Shown piece by piece: positions 26,703 through 35,940 of a DNA stretch of 64,000 nt. Position numbers and translations under genes: made by a program. The notes beneath the pieces are model-generated. The model ran no database searches. It worked only from the letters and a program-made list of their open reading frames with translations, and had not been told where the DNA came from. Each line of letters opens with the position of its first letter. Positions within the stretch are counted from its first letter, which is position 1. The stretch comes from Nocardia miyunensis NBRC 108239 (GTDB lineage Bacteria > Actinomycetota > Actinomycetes > Mycobacteriales > Mycobacteriaceae). Where the stretch lies: positions 35,381 to 99,380 of the forward strand of contig NZ_BDBQ01000057.1 of the NCBI RefSeq assembly GCF_001613065.1. Reading direction: 5' to 3'.

Positions 26703-27818
26703 ATGAAGCTCTCCGATCGAGTCCTGAACCGGACCCTGCTGGCGCGGCAGCATCTGCTGGCCCGCTCGGCGCTGTCGGTGGCGGATATGTGTGCGCACCT
26801 GGTGGGGTTGCAGGCGCAGGATGTTCCGCCGCCGTTCATCGGATTATGGAGTCGCACGGTCGATTTCGATCCGGAGGCGGTGTCGGCGGGGTTGCGGGAT
26901 CGGTCGTTGGCGCGAATCACGGTGATGCGCGCGACGATTCATCTCGTCACCGCCGCCGATGCGTTGCGGATCGCGCCGCACATCCAGCCGGAGCTGGAGA
27001 AGATCCCGTTTCGCAAGGGATTCCAGTCCGGCGCGATGGTCGGCCTGGATCCGCAGGAGGTGCGTCGGCGCGGCGAGACGGCCCTCGGTGACCAGCCGAT
27101 CCCCGGAGCCGAACTGCGCGCGCTGGCCGCGCGGGAATTCCCGGACCGCAATCCGTCCGCGGTACTGCAGACCTGGCTTTATCAGCTCCCCGTATTGCAG
27201 ACCCCGCCGCGCGGGCTCTGGCGCAACAACGCCCGCCCGGTGTGGTCCCGTATCGAGCCCTGGCTCGGTGCGCCACTGGACGATCGATACCCGTTGCCGG
27301 AGCTGATCATTCGATATCTGTCCGCCTTCGGCCCGGCGACAACGGCGGATATCCAGACTTGGTCGAAACTGACCGGGATCGCCGAAACCATTGCGGCACT
27401 GGGTGCTCGGGTCCGCAGCTACACCGACGAGCATGGCCGCACGCTGTACGATCCCGCCGACGCCGAACTCGCCGATCCGGATCTGCCCGCCCCGGTCCGG
27501 TATCTCGGCTGGTATGACAACGTCTTTCTGTCACACCGGGATCGGGTCCGCATAGTCCCGGAAGGCGTCACCGCACCGCCCGCGCGGTATCGCGGGACGC
27601 AGGTCTCCCCGATCCTGGTCGACGGCCGAGTCGCCGCGATCTACAAGGTCTTCGCCGCATGCGGACGCGCCCGGCTGCGAATCGTGCCCGCCCGCACCTG
27701 GTCCGCCGCCGAGCGATCCGCGGTCGAAGCGGAAGGCGCTGCGCTGCTCCGCTTTCTGGAGCCGGAGCTGCGTCCGAGCATCGAAATCCTCGCCCCGGAA
27801 GCCGATCTGAAGATCTGA
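26703..27818 (+). CDS. Winged-helix DNA-binding domain protein (HTH_42)
   Basis: A 371-residue protein of the HTH_42 (YcaQ/AlkX-like) family. The start LSDRVLNRTLLARQHLLARS and the motif VGLQAQDVPPPFIGLWSR are characteristic, as is the late VDGRVAAIYKV. Family members include DNA glycosylases and actinomycete proteins of unknown role, some linked to antibiotic clusters. No neighbour explains its job here. Confidence 0.82.
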   Translation: MKLSDRVLNRTLLARQHLLARSALSVADMCAHLVGLQAQDVPPPFIGLWSRTVDFDPEAVSAGLRDRSLARITVMRATIHLVTAADALRIAPHIQPELEKIPFRKGFQSGAMVGLDPQEVRRRGETALGDQPIPGAELRALAAREFPDRNPSAVLQTWLYQLPVLQTPPRGLWRNNARPVWSRIEPWLGAPLDDRYPLPELIIRYLSAFGPATTADIQTWSKLTGIAETIAALGARVRSYTDEHGRTLYDPADAELADPDLPAPVRYLGWYDNVFLSHRDRVRIVPEGVTAPPARYRGTQVSPILVDGRVAAIYKVFAACGRARLRIVPARTWSAAERSAVEAEGAALLRFLEPELRPSIEILAPEADLKI

Positions 27819-27857
27819 TCGGCCGTGCCCGGCAGCACCGCCGGCGCGGGCGACCGC

Positions 27858-28373
27858 TCAGCTGTGCCGATACGCGGGCGCTTTACTGGTGCCGGCCGGG
27901 GTCAGGGTGCGCAGCAACGGCAGGGTCCGGCTAGGCACGACCGTGGACAGCACGATCACGCTGTGCGACCGCACCACCGCCGCACTGCGGTCGATACTCA
28001 GCAGCACCGATTGCAGCCCGGCATGCGAATCGGCCCCGATACGGCACAGCACATCCTGCGAGCCGGTGGTCGCGTACGCCTCGAGCACCCCGGCGATCGC
28101 CTCGAGATCGGCGGCGACGGCGTCGAGCGCACCCTGGGCGATCTCCAGGGTGACGAAGGCCAGTACGTCGAAACCCGCCGCGGCGACATCGATGTGGGGA
28201 TCGTAGGAGGCGATGACGCCCGCCTCCTCCATCCGCGCGATCCGGGACTGGACCGTGGCGCGCGCGACGCGGGTGCGGCGCGACAACTCCAGGATTCCGG
28301 CCTTCTGGTATTCATGCATCGCGGTCAGGATCGCCAGGTCCAGCTCGTCCAGCCTGGTCTCGCTGCGGCTCAT
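27858..28373 (-). CDS. Lrp/AsnC-family regulator of hppD
   Basis: A 171-residue Lrp/AsnC regulator: the helix-turn-helix (LDLAILTAMHEYQKAGILELSRRT and the recognition helix ARATVQSRIARME) is in the first 55 residues, followed by the ligand-binding RAM domain. It is divergently transcribed from the HPPD gene 137 bases away, the usual arrangement for a local regulator of tyrosine/phenylalanine catabolism. It probably binds the repeated CTAGGCAA-type elements between the genes. Confidence 0.87.
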   Translation of the reverse strand: MSRSETRLDELDLAILTAMHEYQKAGILELSRRTRVARATVQSRIARMEEAGVIASYDPHIDVAAAGFDVLAFVTLEIAQGALDAVAADLEAIAGVLEAYATTGSQDVLCRIGADSHAGLQSVLLSIDRSAAVVRSHSVIVLSTVVPSRTLPLLRTLTPAGTSKAPAYRHS

Positions 28374-28400
28374 CGGTAGTCTCCACTTCGATCCGTTGTT

Positions 28401-28507
28401 CTAGGCAAATTGTCCAGCATGAACGGGGTTTCGGTGGCGTAATTCGCCATCATGTCTATCGAATTTTCATGATATTGCCTAGAGTCGGCGACGGGCGATT
28501 ACCTAGG
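28401..28507. promoter_or_regulatory. Lrp/hppD operator region
   Basis: Between the divergent regulator and HPPD genes lie CTAGGCAA (28401-28408), its exact inverse TTGCCTAG (28475-28482) and a related CCTAGG (28502-28507) next to the HPPD start. Repeated, spaced half-sites of this kind fit cooperative binding of an Lrp-type octamer. Confidence 0.5.
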
Positions 28508-28510
28508 AAT

Positions 28511-29701
28511 ATGACAACCGAAATCGTCCCGATGATCACCCGCGAGGAATCGCCGGACACCCAGCTGATCGGCCTGGTCGAACACGACTCCGCACACGAT
28601 CCGTTCCCGGTGACCGGCTGGGACGCACTGGTGTGGGTGGTCGGCAACGCCACCCAGTTCGCCCACTATCTGCAGTCCGCGTTCGGGATGCGGCTCGAGG
28701 CGTACTGCGGTCCCGAGACCGGCGTGCGCGATCACAAGGGCTTCGTGCTGCGCAGCGGCAGTGCGCGTTTCGTGGTGACCGGTGCGGTGGATCCGGACAG
28801 TCCGCTGGTCGCGCACCACGACCGGCACGGCGACGGGATCATCGATATCGCGCTCGAGGTGCCCGATGTGGACCGATGCGTCGAGTGGGCGCGATCGCAG
28901 GGCGCGAATGTCCTGGTCGAGCCGCACGACGACACCGACGATTTCGGCACGGTCCGTTCGGCGACGCTCGCCGCGTACGGCGAGACCCGGCACACTCTGG
29001 TCGACCGCTCCCGCTACGCGGGCCCGTACCTGCCCGGATACATCGCCCGCGAATCCGCGTTCGTGCCCCGCCCGGACGCCCCGCGCCGGTTGTTCCAGGC
29101 GGTGGATCACGTGGTCGGCAATGTCGAACTCGGCCAGATGGATCAGTGGGTCGACTACTACCGCCGCGTCATGGGCTTCGCGAACATGGCGGAATTCGTC
29201 GGCGACGACATCGCCACGAACTATTCGGCGCTGATGAGCAAGGTCGTCGCCAACGGCAACCACCGGGTCAAATTCCCGCTGAACGAACCGGCGTTGGGCC
29301 GCAAGCGATCCCAGATCGATGAATACCTCGAGTTCTACCGCGGCCCCGGCGTCCAGCACATCGCGCTGGCCACCTCCGACATCCTGCGCACGGTCGACAT
29401 CCTGCGTCGCGAGGGCGTGGAATTCCTCGACACCCCCGACGCCTACTACTCCGATCCCGAACTGCGCGCCCGCATCGGGCACGTCCGGGTTCCCGTCGAG
29501 GAATTGCGATCGCGCGGCATCCTGGTCGACCGCGACGAGGACGGCTATCTTCTGCAGATCTTCTGCCGCCCCCTCACCGATCGCCCCACCGTCTTCTTCG
29601 AACTCATCGAACGTCACGGGTCGCTCGGCTTCGGTAAAGGCAACTTCAAAGCGCTGTTCGAGGCCATCGAACGCGAACAGGACGCCCGCGGAAACCTCTG
29701 A
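28511..29701 (+). CDS. hppD: 4-hydroxyphenylpyruvate dioxygenase
   Basis: A 396-residue HPPD, which converts 4-hydroxyphenylpyruvate to homogentisate in tyrosine breakdown. Two VOC-type halves are visible; the Fe(II) ligands are His200 (AVDHVVGN), His283 (GVQHIALA) and Glu364 (FFELIERHG), and the C-terminal GFGKGNFKALFEAIEREQ motif is typical. The related hydroxymandelate synthase is less likely given the length, C-terminus and Lrp neighbour. The ATG at 28511 is favoured over an in-frame ATG at 28469 that lies in the operator region. Confidence 0.92.
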   Translation: MTTEIVPMITREESPDTQLIGLVEHDSAHDPFPVTGWDALVWVVGNATQFAHYLQSAFGMRLEAYCGPETGVRDHKGFVLRSGSARFVVTGAVDPDSPLVAHHDRHGDGIIDIALEVPDVDRCVEWARSQGANVLVEPHDDTDDFGTVRSATLAAYGETRHTLVDRSRYAGPYLPGYIARESAFVPRPDAPRRLFQAVDHVVGNVELGQMDQWVDYYRRVMGFANMAEFVGDDIATNYSALMSKVVANGNHRVKFPLNEPALGRKRSQIDEYLEFYRGPGVQHIALATSDILRTVDILRREGVEFLDTPDAYYSDPELRARIGHVRVPVEELRSRGILVDRDEDGYLLQIFCRPLTDRPTVFFELIERHGSLGFGKGNFKALFEAIEREQDARGNL

Positions 29702-29727
29702 CCCGGCAGCCGGACAGGATCAACTAC

Positions 29728-29733
29728 TACACT
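29728..29733 (+). promoter_or_regulatory. Possible -10 of a leaderless lipoprotein gene
   Basis: TACACT ends 7 bases before the ATG at 29741, which has no ribosome site. This spacing suits transcription starting at the A of the start codon. Confidence 0.35.
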
Positions 29734-29740
29734 TCGGCGC

Positions 29741-30274
29741 ATGCGGAGGATGACGTCGGCGCTCGTCACGGGGGCGGCCATCATGGCGCTGTTGACGGCG
29801 TGTGGATCGGGGGGCGACTCCAACAGCAGCACCTCGTCGATGCGGCCGCCGATGAAGGTGGCCGCACTCGGGCCCTTCGTCGGTGAGTGCGGCAGCGTCA
29901 CCGACGACGAGGTGCGCGATATCGGCGGGCTCGGCCAGATCTCGGCGGAGTACAAGAATTCGGTCGGCTGCAACTGGCAGGCGACCGGATTGGACGGCGC
30001 CAGCGTCACATTCGCCTCCTACCGGGGCAGTCCGCTGGGCCGGGAGAAGGCGTGGGTGACCGCGCAGGGCCGCAACCCCGAGACCATCGATGTGGGCGGG
30101 CACACGGGCTTCCAGGACGCCACCCCGGACGGCAGTATCTGCGATCTGGCGGTGCAGCTCGGTGACGACTTCTTCGAATGGTCCACCTCCAGCGGCCTTT
30201 TCGGCACGGCCAACGCCACCCCGTGTGACAAGAATCGCAAGCTCGCCGAGCTGACCGTGCAGCGATTGAAATGA
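29741..30274 (+). CDS. DUF3558-like lipoprotein 1
   Basis: A 177-residue predicted lipoprotein: signal peptide with lipobox LTAC and Cys21, then a Ser-rich tether and a compact domain with cysteines in GECGSV, VGCNWQ, GSICDL and TPCDKN, resembling DUF3558. Such proteins sit on the outer face of the membrane; function unknown. No ribosome site precedes the ATG (see the -10-like element). It lies directly upstream of a second, similar lipoprotein gene. Confidence 0.78.
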   Translation: MRRMTSALVTGAAIMALLTACGSGGDSNSSTSSMRPPMKVAALGPFVGECGSVTDDEVRDIGGLGQISAEYKNSVGCNWQATGLDGASVTFASYRGSPLGREKAWVTAQGRNPETIDVGGHTGFQDATPDGSICDLAVQLGDDFFEWSTSSGLFGTANATPCDKNRKLAELTVQRLK

Positions 30275-30282
30275 GGAGCTCC

Positions 30283-30819
30283 ATGAAGGCTCGGTCCGTT
30301 GTCGTCGCCGCGCTCGCGGTGGTCGTCGGTGTGTCGGTCGGTGGATGCGGAAAGACCATTTCCGGCACGGCTCAACCGGCCGGTGGCGGTGGCGGCGTCA
30401 GTACGAACTTCGACAAGCTGCTGCGCGAATGCGATGTGGTGAAGAACGACGACATCGTGAAGACGACCGGCGCGCAGCAAGCGACGGGCTCGTTCAACGG
30501 CGCGGTGTGCATGTGGAATCTGGGCGGGACGCCCAGCGGCGACGGCATGGTCACGCTGAACTGGTACGAGATGGGCTCGCTGACCAACGAGAAGACGACG
30601 AACGACAAACTCGGCTACACCTCGACCAATGTGAACGTGCAGGGCCGACGCTCGCTGCAGATCCGCCGCCCCAACGACGCCGATGCGTGCGGGGTGATGA
30701 CCCCGGCCGCCGATACCGGGATCGTCGGATGGTGGGTCAACTACCACCCGGGCGGCCACACCGATCCGTGCGCCGCGGCGCAGAAACTGGTCGAGCTGAC
30801 GGTGAACCTGGCGCGGTGA
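30283..30819 (+). CDS. DUF3558-like lipoprotein 2
   Basis: A 178-residue predicted lipoprotein with the lipobox VGGC (about Cys22) and a Gly-rich tether. The domain carries LRECDVV, AVCMWNL, DACGVM and DPCAAA cysteines, as in its upstream neighbour, so the pair probably arose by duplication. The ATG at 30283 follows GAGGAG at 5 bases; an alternative ATG at 30271 overlaps the previous stop. Confidence 0.8.
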   Translation: MKARSVVVAALAVVVGVSVGGCGKTISGTAQPAGGGGGVSTNFDKLLRECDVVKNDDIVKTTGAQQATGSFNGAVCMWNLGGTPSGDGMVTLNWYEMGSLTNEKTTNDKLGYTSTNVNVQGRRSLQIRRPNDADACGVMTPAADTGIVGWWVNYHPGGHTDPCAAAQKLVELTVNLAR

Positions 30820-30881
30820 TCGCGACCTGGTTCGACGTGTCCCCGACGGGACCCCTTTTTGCTCCGCGGCGCGCCGACGGG

Positions 30882-30887
30882 TATCGT
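30882..30887 (+). promoter_or_regulatory. Possible -10 of the str operon promoter
   Basis: TATCGT fits the actinobacterial -10 pattern TANNNT and lies about 18 bases after TTTGCT (30858-30863), a weak -35. It is about 220 bases before rpsL, leaving a long leader. No other promoter candidate in the 286-base gap looks better. Confidence 0.35.
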
Positions 30888-31105
30888 GGATCGCTGTGCC
30901 CGGAGCGTGCGGGCAAGTTTGTGTGCAGGACGTAAGCCAGCGAAAGCGGCCGACCGTTCAGACATGCCCGAAAATCGGGCCCTGATCTGCGCGCGACACG
31001 CCCGACCTCGGGACGCGAGTGACGCGATCCGGGCGAACGGGTGAAGGCTCGACAACAGACACATGAAGTTCCAGACACCTGGTAACTAACGAGGAAAGCC
31101 GGTCT

Positions 31106-31480
31106 ATGCCAACCATCAACCAGCTGGTCCGCAAGGGTCGCCGCGACAAGGTCGCCAAGACCAAGACTGCGGCCCTGAAGGGGAGCCCGCAGCGTCGTGG
31201 CGTGTGCACCCGCGTGTACACCACGACCCCGAAGAAGCCGAACTCCGCGCTGCGCAAGGTCGCGCGTGTTCGCCTGACCAGCGCGGTCGAGGTCACGGCC
31301 TACATCCCCGGCGAGGGCCACAACCTGCAGGAGCACTCGATGGTGCTCGTCCGCGGCGGTCGTGTGAAGGACCTTCCCGGTGTGCGCTACAAGATCATCC
31401 GCGGTTCGCTCGACACCCAGGGCGTGAAGAACCGCAAGCAGGCCCGCAGCCGCTACGGCGCCAAGAAGGAGAAGAGCTGA
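31106..31480 (+). CDS. rpsL: 30S ribosomal protein S12
   Basis: A 124-residue S12, a decoding-centre protein of the small ribosomal subunit. The TPKKPNSALRKVARVRL block is intact; Lys43 and Lys88, the classical streptomycin-resistance positions, are both wild type. First gene of the str operon, with a GAGGAAAGCC ribosome site. Confidence 0.97.
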   Translation: MPTINQLVRKGRRDKVAKTKTAALKGSPQRRGVCTRVYTTTPKKPNSALRKVARVRLTSAVEVTAYIPGEGHNLQEHSMVLVRGGRVKDLPGVRYKIIRGSLDTQGVKNRKQARSRYGAKKEKS

Positions 31481-31481
31481 T

Positions 31482-31952
31482 ATGCCGCGCAAGGGCCCCG
31501 CACCCAAGCGTCCGCTGATCAACGACCCGGTCTACGGGTCGCCGCTGGTCACCCAGCTGGTCAACAAGATCCTGCTGGACGGCAAGAAGTCCACCGCCGA
31601 GCGCATCGTCTACGGCGCCATGGAGCAGGCGCGCGAGAAGACCGGCACCGACCCGGTCGTCACCCTCAAGCGCGCGCTCGACAACGTCAAGCCGGCCCTC
31701 GAGGTCAAGCCTCGTCGTGTCGGTGGCGCCACCTACCAGGTGCCGGTCGAGGTTCGTCCGGGCCGCGCCAACACCCTGGCGCTGCGCTGGCTGGTGAACT
31801 ACTCCCGCGCGCGTCGTGAGAAGACCATGGTCGAGCGTCTGGCGAACGAGCTCCTCGATGCCAGCAACGGCCTGGGCGCTTCGGTGAAGCGTCGCGAGGA
31901 CACCCACAAGATGGCCGAGTCCAACCGGGCCTTCGCGCACTACCGCTGGTGA
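31482..31952 (+). CDS. rpsG: 30S ribosomal protein S7
   Basis: A 156-residue S7, the 16S rRNA 3'-domain organiser, with the typical start MPRKGPAPKRP and the C-terminal KMAESNRAFAHYRW. It starts one base after the rpsL stop, so the two are co-translated. Confidence 0.97.
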   Translation: MPRKGPAPKRPLINDPVYGSPLVTQLVNKILLDGKKSTAERIVYGAMEQAREKTGTDPVVTLKRALDNVKPALEVKPRRVGGATYQVPVEVRPGRANTLALRWLVNYSRARREKTMVERLANELLDASNGLGASVKRREDTHKMAESNRAFAHYRW

Positions 31953-32000
31953 TCGCCCACCCGGCCCGCCGCTGAAACGGTGCCGGGAGGGTTGGTCGCA

Positions 32001-32032
32001 GCCGGACGCGGCACTTACGGGCCGCGTCCGGC
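32001..32032 (+). terminator. Hairpin between rpsG and fusA
   Basis: Perfect 12-base arms, GCCGGACGCGGC and its complement, around an 8-base loop. There is no T-run after it, and the operon clearly continues into fusA, so it may be a partial terminator, processing site or stabilising stem. Confidence 0.5.
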
Positions 32033-32140
32033 GTAGTACAGACAGAACCCCCGACAGAGTCGAATTTCCCGGCTCACCGCCGGGTTGTTCCCGAAAATCC
32101 CAACTAGCTGATCGCTACAAGCAGAGCGGGGAAGATTTCC

Positions 32141-34243
32141 GTGGCACAGGACGTGCTCACCGACCTCCACAAGGTCCGCAACATCGGCATCATGGCCCAC
32201 ATCGATGCCGGTAAGACCACGACAACCGAACGCATTCTCTTCTACACCGGTATCACCTACAAGATCGGTGAGGTCCACGACGGCGCGGCCACGATGGACT
32301 GGATGGCTCAGGAACAGGAGCGCGGCATCACGATCACGTCGGCCGCGACGACCTGCTTCTGGAAAGACAACCAGATCAACATCATCGACACGCCCGGACA
32401 CGTCGACTTCACGGTCGAGGTGGAGCGCTCGCTGCGTGTGCTCGACGGTGCGGTCGCCGTCTTCGACGGTAAAGAGGGCGTTGAGCCGCAGTCCGAACAG
32501 GTCTGGCGGCAGGCGGACAAGTACGACGTTCCGCGTATCTGCTTCGTCAACAAGATGGACAAGCTGGGCGCGGACTTCTACTTCACCGTGCAGACGATCA
32601 AGGACCGCCTCGGCGCCAAGCCGCTGGTCATCCAGCTGCCGATCGGCGCGGAGAACGACTTCGAGGGCATCGTCGACCTGGTCGAGATGAACGCGAAGGT
32701 CTGGAAGGGCGAGACCAAGCTCGGTGAGTCCTACGAGACCATCGAGATCCCGGCCGACCTGGCCGAGCGCGCCGAGCAGTACCGCCAGGAGCTGCTCGAG
32801 ACCGTCGCGGAGTCCGACGAGGCGCTGCTGGAGAAGTTCTTCGGCGGCGAGGAGCTCTCGGTCGAGGAGATCAAGGGCGCCATCCGCAAGATGACCGTCA
32901 ACTCCGAGCTCTACCCCGTGCTGTGCGGTTCGGCGTTCAAGAACAAGGGCGTGCAGCCCATGCTCGACGCCGTCATCGACTACCTGCCGACCCCGCTGGA
33001 CGACGGTGGCACCGACGGCATCGTCCCGGGCAAGGAAGACGAGGTCCTGCACCGCAATGCCGACGTCACCGAGCCGTTCGCGGCGCTGGCGTTCAAGGTT
33101 GCGACGCACCCGTTCTTCGGCAAGCTGACCTACGTGCGCGTCTACTCGGGCAAGGTCGCCTCCGGCGCTCAGGTCATCAACTCGACCAAGGGCAAGAAGG
33201 AGCGTCTGGGCAAGCTGTTCCAGATGCACTCCAACAAGGAGCAGCCGATCGATGAGGCCCAGGCGGGCCACATCTACGCGGTCATCGGCCTGAAGGACAC
33301 CACCACCGGTGACACCCTGTGCGATCCGCAGAACCAGATCGTGCTCGAGTCGATGACGTTCCCGGACCCGGTCATCAAGGTGGCCATCGAGCCGAAGACC
33401 AAGGCCGACCAGGAGAAGCTGGGCACCGCCATCCAGAAGTTCGCGGAGGAGGACCCCACCTTCAACGTCGAGCTGGATCAGGAGACCGGCCAGACCGTCA
33501 TCGGCGGCATGGGCGAGCTGCAGCTCGACATCTACGTCGACCGGATGAAACGCGAGTTCAAGGTCGAGGCCAATATCGGTAAGCCGCAGGTGGCCTACCG
33601 TGAGACCATCACCAAGCCGGTCGAGAAGCACGAGTACACCCACAAGAAGCAGACGGGTGGCTCGGGTCAGTTCGCTCGTGTGATCATCGCCCTCGAGCCG
33701 TTCAGCGGCGAGGACGGCGCGACCTACGAGTTCCAGAACAAGGTCACCGGTGGCCGCGTGCCGAAGGAGTACATCCCTTCGGTGGACGCCGGTATCCAGG
33801 ACGCCATGCAGTACGGTGTCCTCGCTGGTTACCCGCTGGTCAACGTGAAGGCGAGCCTGCTCGACGGCGCCTACCACGAGGTCGACTCCTCGGAAATGGC
33901 GTTCAAGATCGCGGGTGCGCAGGCGCTGAAAGAGGCCGCGCGCAAGGCCGGTCCGGTGATCCTCGAGCCGCTGATGGCCGTCGAGGTCACCACGCCCGAG
34001 GAGTACATGGGCGATGTGATCGGCGACCTCAACTCCCGCCGTGGCCAGATTCAGGCCATGGAGGAACGCAGTGGTGCCCGTGTCGTCAAGGCGCTGGTTC
34101 CGCTCTCCGAGATGTTCGGTTACATCGGTGACCTGCGCTCCAAGACGCAGGGCCGGGCGAACTTCTCGATGGTGTTCAACTCGTACGCGGAGGTTCCGGC
34201 CAACGTGTCGAAGGAGATCATCGCCAAGGCGACCGGCGAATAG
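32141..34243 (+). CDS. fusA: Elongation factor G
   Basis: A 700-residue EF-G that drives translocation on the ribosome by GTP hydrolysis. The P-loop AHIDAGKTTTTERIL, switch II DTPGHVDFTVEV and NKMD motifs are intact, and domains II-V follow in the usual order. GTG start with a GGGGAAG site. A 750-residue open frame on the opposite strand is a codon-usage shadow. Confidence 0.97.
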   Translation: MAQDVLTDLHKVRNIGIMAHIDAGKTTTTERILFYTGITYKIGEVHDGAATMDWMAQEQERGITITSAATTCFWKDNQINIIDTPGHVDFTVEVERSLRVLDGAVAVFDGKEGVEPQSEQVWRQADKYDVPRICFVNKMDKLGADFYFTVQTIKDRLGAKPLVIQLPIGAENDFEGIVDLVEMNAKVWKGETKLGESYETIEIPADLAERAEQYRQELLETVAESDEALLEKFFGGEELSVEEIKGAIRKMTVNSELYPVLCGSAFKNKGVQPMLDAVIDYLPTPLDDGGTDGIVPGKEDEVLHRNADVTEPFAALAFKVATHPFFGKLTYVRVYSGKVASGAQVINSTKGKKERLGKLFQMHSNKEQPIDEAQAGHIYAVIGLKDTTTGDTLCDPQNQIVLESMTFPDPVIKVAIEPKTKADQEKLGTAIQKFAEEDPTFNVELDQETGQTVIGGMGELQLDIYVDRMKREFKVEANIGKPQVAYRETITKPVEKHEYTHKKQTGGSGQFARVIIALEPFSGEDGATYEFQNKVTGGRVPKEYIPSVDAGIQDAMQYGVLAGYPLVNVKASLLDGAYHEVDSSEMAFKIAGAQALKEAARKAGPVILEPLMAVEVTTPEEYMGDVIGDLNSRRGQIQAMEERSGARVVKALVPLSEMFGYIGDLRSKTQGRANFSMVFNSYAEVPANVSKEIIAKATGE

Positions 34244-34376
34244 TCCGATCGGGGGCAGGTGGCACACTTGCCCCCATCAGCCGGGAGTCAGCTAGACCCC
34301 CAGTCCCCGTGTTCGCGGGGATGTTCCACCGCACTGCTGCAACTGCACGCACCAACAAGTCCAGGAGGACACCACA

Positions 34377-35567
34377 GTGGCGAAGGCGAAGTTCGAGCGG
34401 ACGAAGCCGCACGTCAACATCGGCACCATCGGTCACGTCGACCACGGCAAGACCACGCTGACGGCGGCTATCACCAAGGTTCTGCACGACAAGTACCCGG
34501 ACCTGAACCAGAGCTTTGCGTTCGATCAGATCGACAAGGCGCCTGAGGAGAAGGCTCGTGGTATCACGATCAACATCTCCCACGTCGAGTACCAGACCGA
34601 GAAGCGGCACTACGCCCACGTGGATGCCCCTGGTCACGCCGACTACATCAAGAACATGATCACCGGTGCGGCGCAGATGGACGGCGCGATCCTGGTCGTG
34701 GCGGCCACCGACGGCCCGATGCCGCAGACTCGCGAGCACGTGCTGCTCGCCCGTCAGGTCGGCGTGCCCTACATCCTGGTCGCGCTGAACAAGTCGGACA
34801 TGGTCGACGACGAGGAGATCCTCGAGCTCGTCGAGATGGAGGTCCGCGAGCTGCTGGCCTCGCAGGAGTTCGACGAGGACGCTCCGGTCGTCCGCGTTTC
34901 CGGCCTGAAGGCGCTGGAGGGCGACGAGAAGTGGGGCGAGTCGATCATCGAGCTGATGAACGCGGTCGACGAGTCGATCCCGGACCCGGTTCGTGAGACC
35001 GACAAGCCGTTCCTGATGCCGATCGAGGACGTGTTCACCATCACCGGTCGTGGCACCGTCGTCACCGGCCGTATCGAGCGCGGCGTGGTCAACGTGAACG
35101 AGGACGTCGAGATCGTCGGCATCCGCCCGACCACCACCAAGACCACCGTCACCGGTGTCGAGATGTTCCGCAAGCTGCTGGACCAGGGCCAGGCGGGCGA
35201 CAACGTCGGTCTGCTGATCCGTGGTATCAAGCGCGAGGACGTGGAGCGCGGCCAGGTCGTCATCAAGCCGGGCACCACCACCCCGCACACCGAGTTCGAG
35301 GGTCAGGCCTACATCCTGTCGAAGGACGAGGGTGGCCGCCACACCCCGTTCTTCAACAACTACCGTCCGCAGTTCTACTTCCGTACCACTGACGTGACGG
35401 GCGTTGTGACCCTGCCCGAGGGCACCGAGATGGTCATGCCCGGTGACAACACCGAGATGAGCGTCAAGCTGATCCAGCCGGTCGCCATGGAAGAGGGCCT
35501 GCGTTTCGCGATCCGTGAGGGTGGCCGCACCGTCGGCGCCGGTCGCGTCACCAAGGTCATCAAGTAG
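34377..35567 (+). CDS. tuf: Elongation factor Tu
   Basis: A 396-residue EF-Tu that delivers aminoacyl-tRNA to the ribosome. GHVDHGKTT, DAPGHADY and NKSD are intact. GTG start 7 bases after AGGAGG. It is the last gene of the str operon and ends at a strong terminator. Confidence 0.97.
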   Translation: MAKAKFERTKPHVNIGTIGHVDHGKTTLTAAITKVLHDKYPDLNQSFAFDQIDKAPEEKARGITINISHVEYQTEKRHYAHVDAPGHADYIKNMITGAAQMDGAILVVAATDGPMPQTREHVLLARQVGVPYILVALNKSDMVDDEEILELVEMEVRELLASQEFDEDAPVVRVSGLKALEGDEKWGESIIELMNAVDESIPDPVRETDKPFLMPIEDVFTITGRGTVVTGRIERGVVNVNEDVEIVGIRPTTTKTTVTGVEMFRKLLDQGQAGDNVGLLIRGIKREDVERGQVVIKPGTTTPHTEFEGQAYILSKDEGGRHTPFFNNYRPQFYFRTTDVTGVVTLPEGTEMVMPGDNTEMSVKLIQPVAMEEGLRFAIREGGRTVGAGRVTKVIK

Positions 35568-35588
35568 GACCTGCCTCGGCAGAACTAC

Positions 35589-35628
35589 GCGTGAAGGGCC
35601 GTTCCCCTTGGGGAGCGGCCCTTCACGC
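35589..35628 (+). terminator. Strong terminator of the str operon
   Basis: Perfect 13-base outer arms (GCGTGAAGGGCCG and its complement) continue inward as TTCCCC/GGGGAG with one wobble, giving a 19-base-pair stem and a 2-base tip. It lies 21 bases after the tuf stop. Confidence 0.9.
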
Positions 35629-35700
35629 ATCTGTAGGCGGGTAGCCGTCTCACAACCGCGACAGCTGCATGACGACGATTTCGCCGGTAATCAGCTAGCC

Positions 35701-35940
35701 ATGGACCGGTATGCTTGCTTGGTGACCAGGATTACGTTCGATCCGAACCAACTCGGGGGTAGACCCTGCATTCGTGGTTTGCGGATCAGGGTGAAGGACG
35801 TGCTCGAGCTCTTGGTCGCCGGTGAGAGCGAGGATTCGATTCTCGAGGACTACCCGTACCTCGAGCGGGATGACATTCGTGCTTGCCTGTCCTTCGCGGC
35901 GGCCGAATCAGATCATCCAATCCTGCGCACAGCCTCGTGA
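35701..35940 (+). CDS. DUF433-family antitoxin
   Basis: A 79-residue DUF433 protein: ITFDPNQLGGRPCIRGLRIRVKDVLELL and the helical tail SEDSILEDYPYLERDDIRACLSFAA are characteristic. DUF433 proteins are antitoxins paired with DUF5615 PIN-like toxins. The ATG at 35701 lacks a good ribosome site; a GTG at 35722 (VTRITF) is an alternative start closer to the family norm. Its stop overlaps the start of the toxin remnant (GTGA). Confidence 0.82.
   Translation: MDRYACLVTRITFDPNQLGGRPCIRGLRIRVKDVLELLVAGESEDSILEDYPYLERDDIRACLSFAAAESDHPILRTAS

Noticed and set aside
32015..34267. A 750-residue open frame opposite fusA, and similar long antisense frames opposite tuf, the permease and kshB
   Set aside because: These are artefacts of high-GC codon bias opposite highly conserved genes; they lack ribosome sites and recognisable domains.
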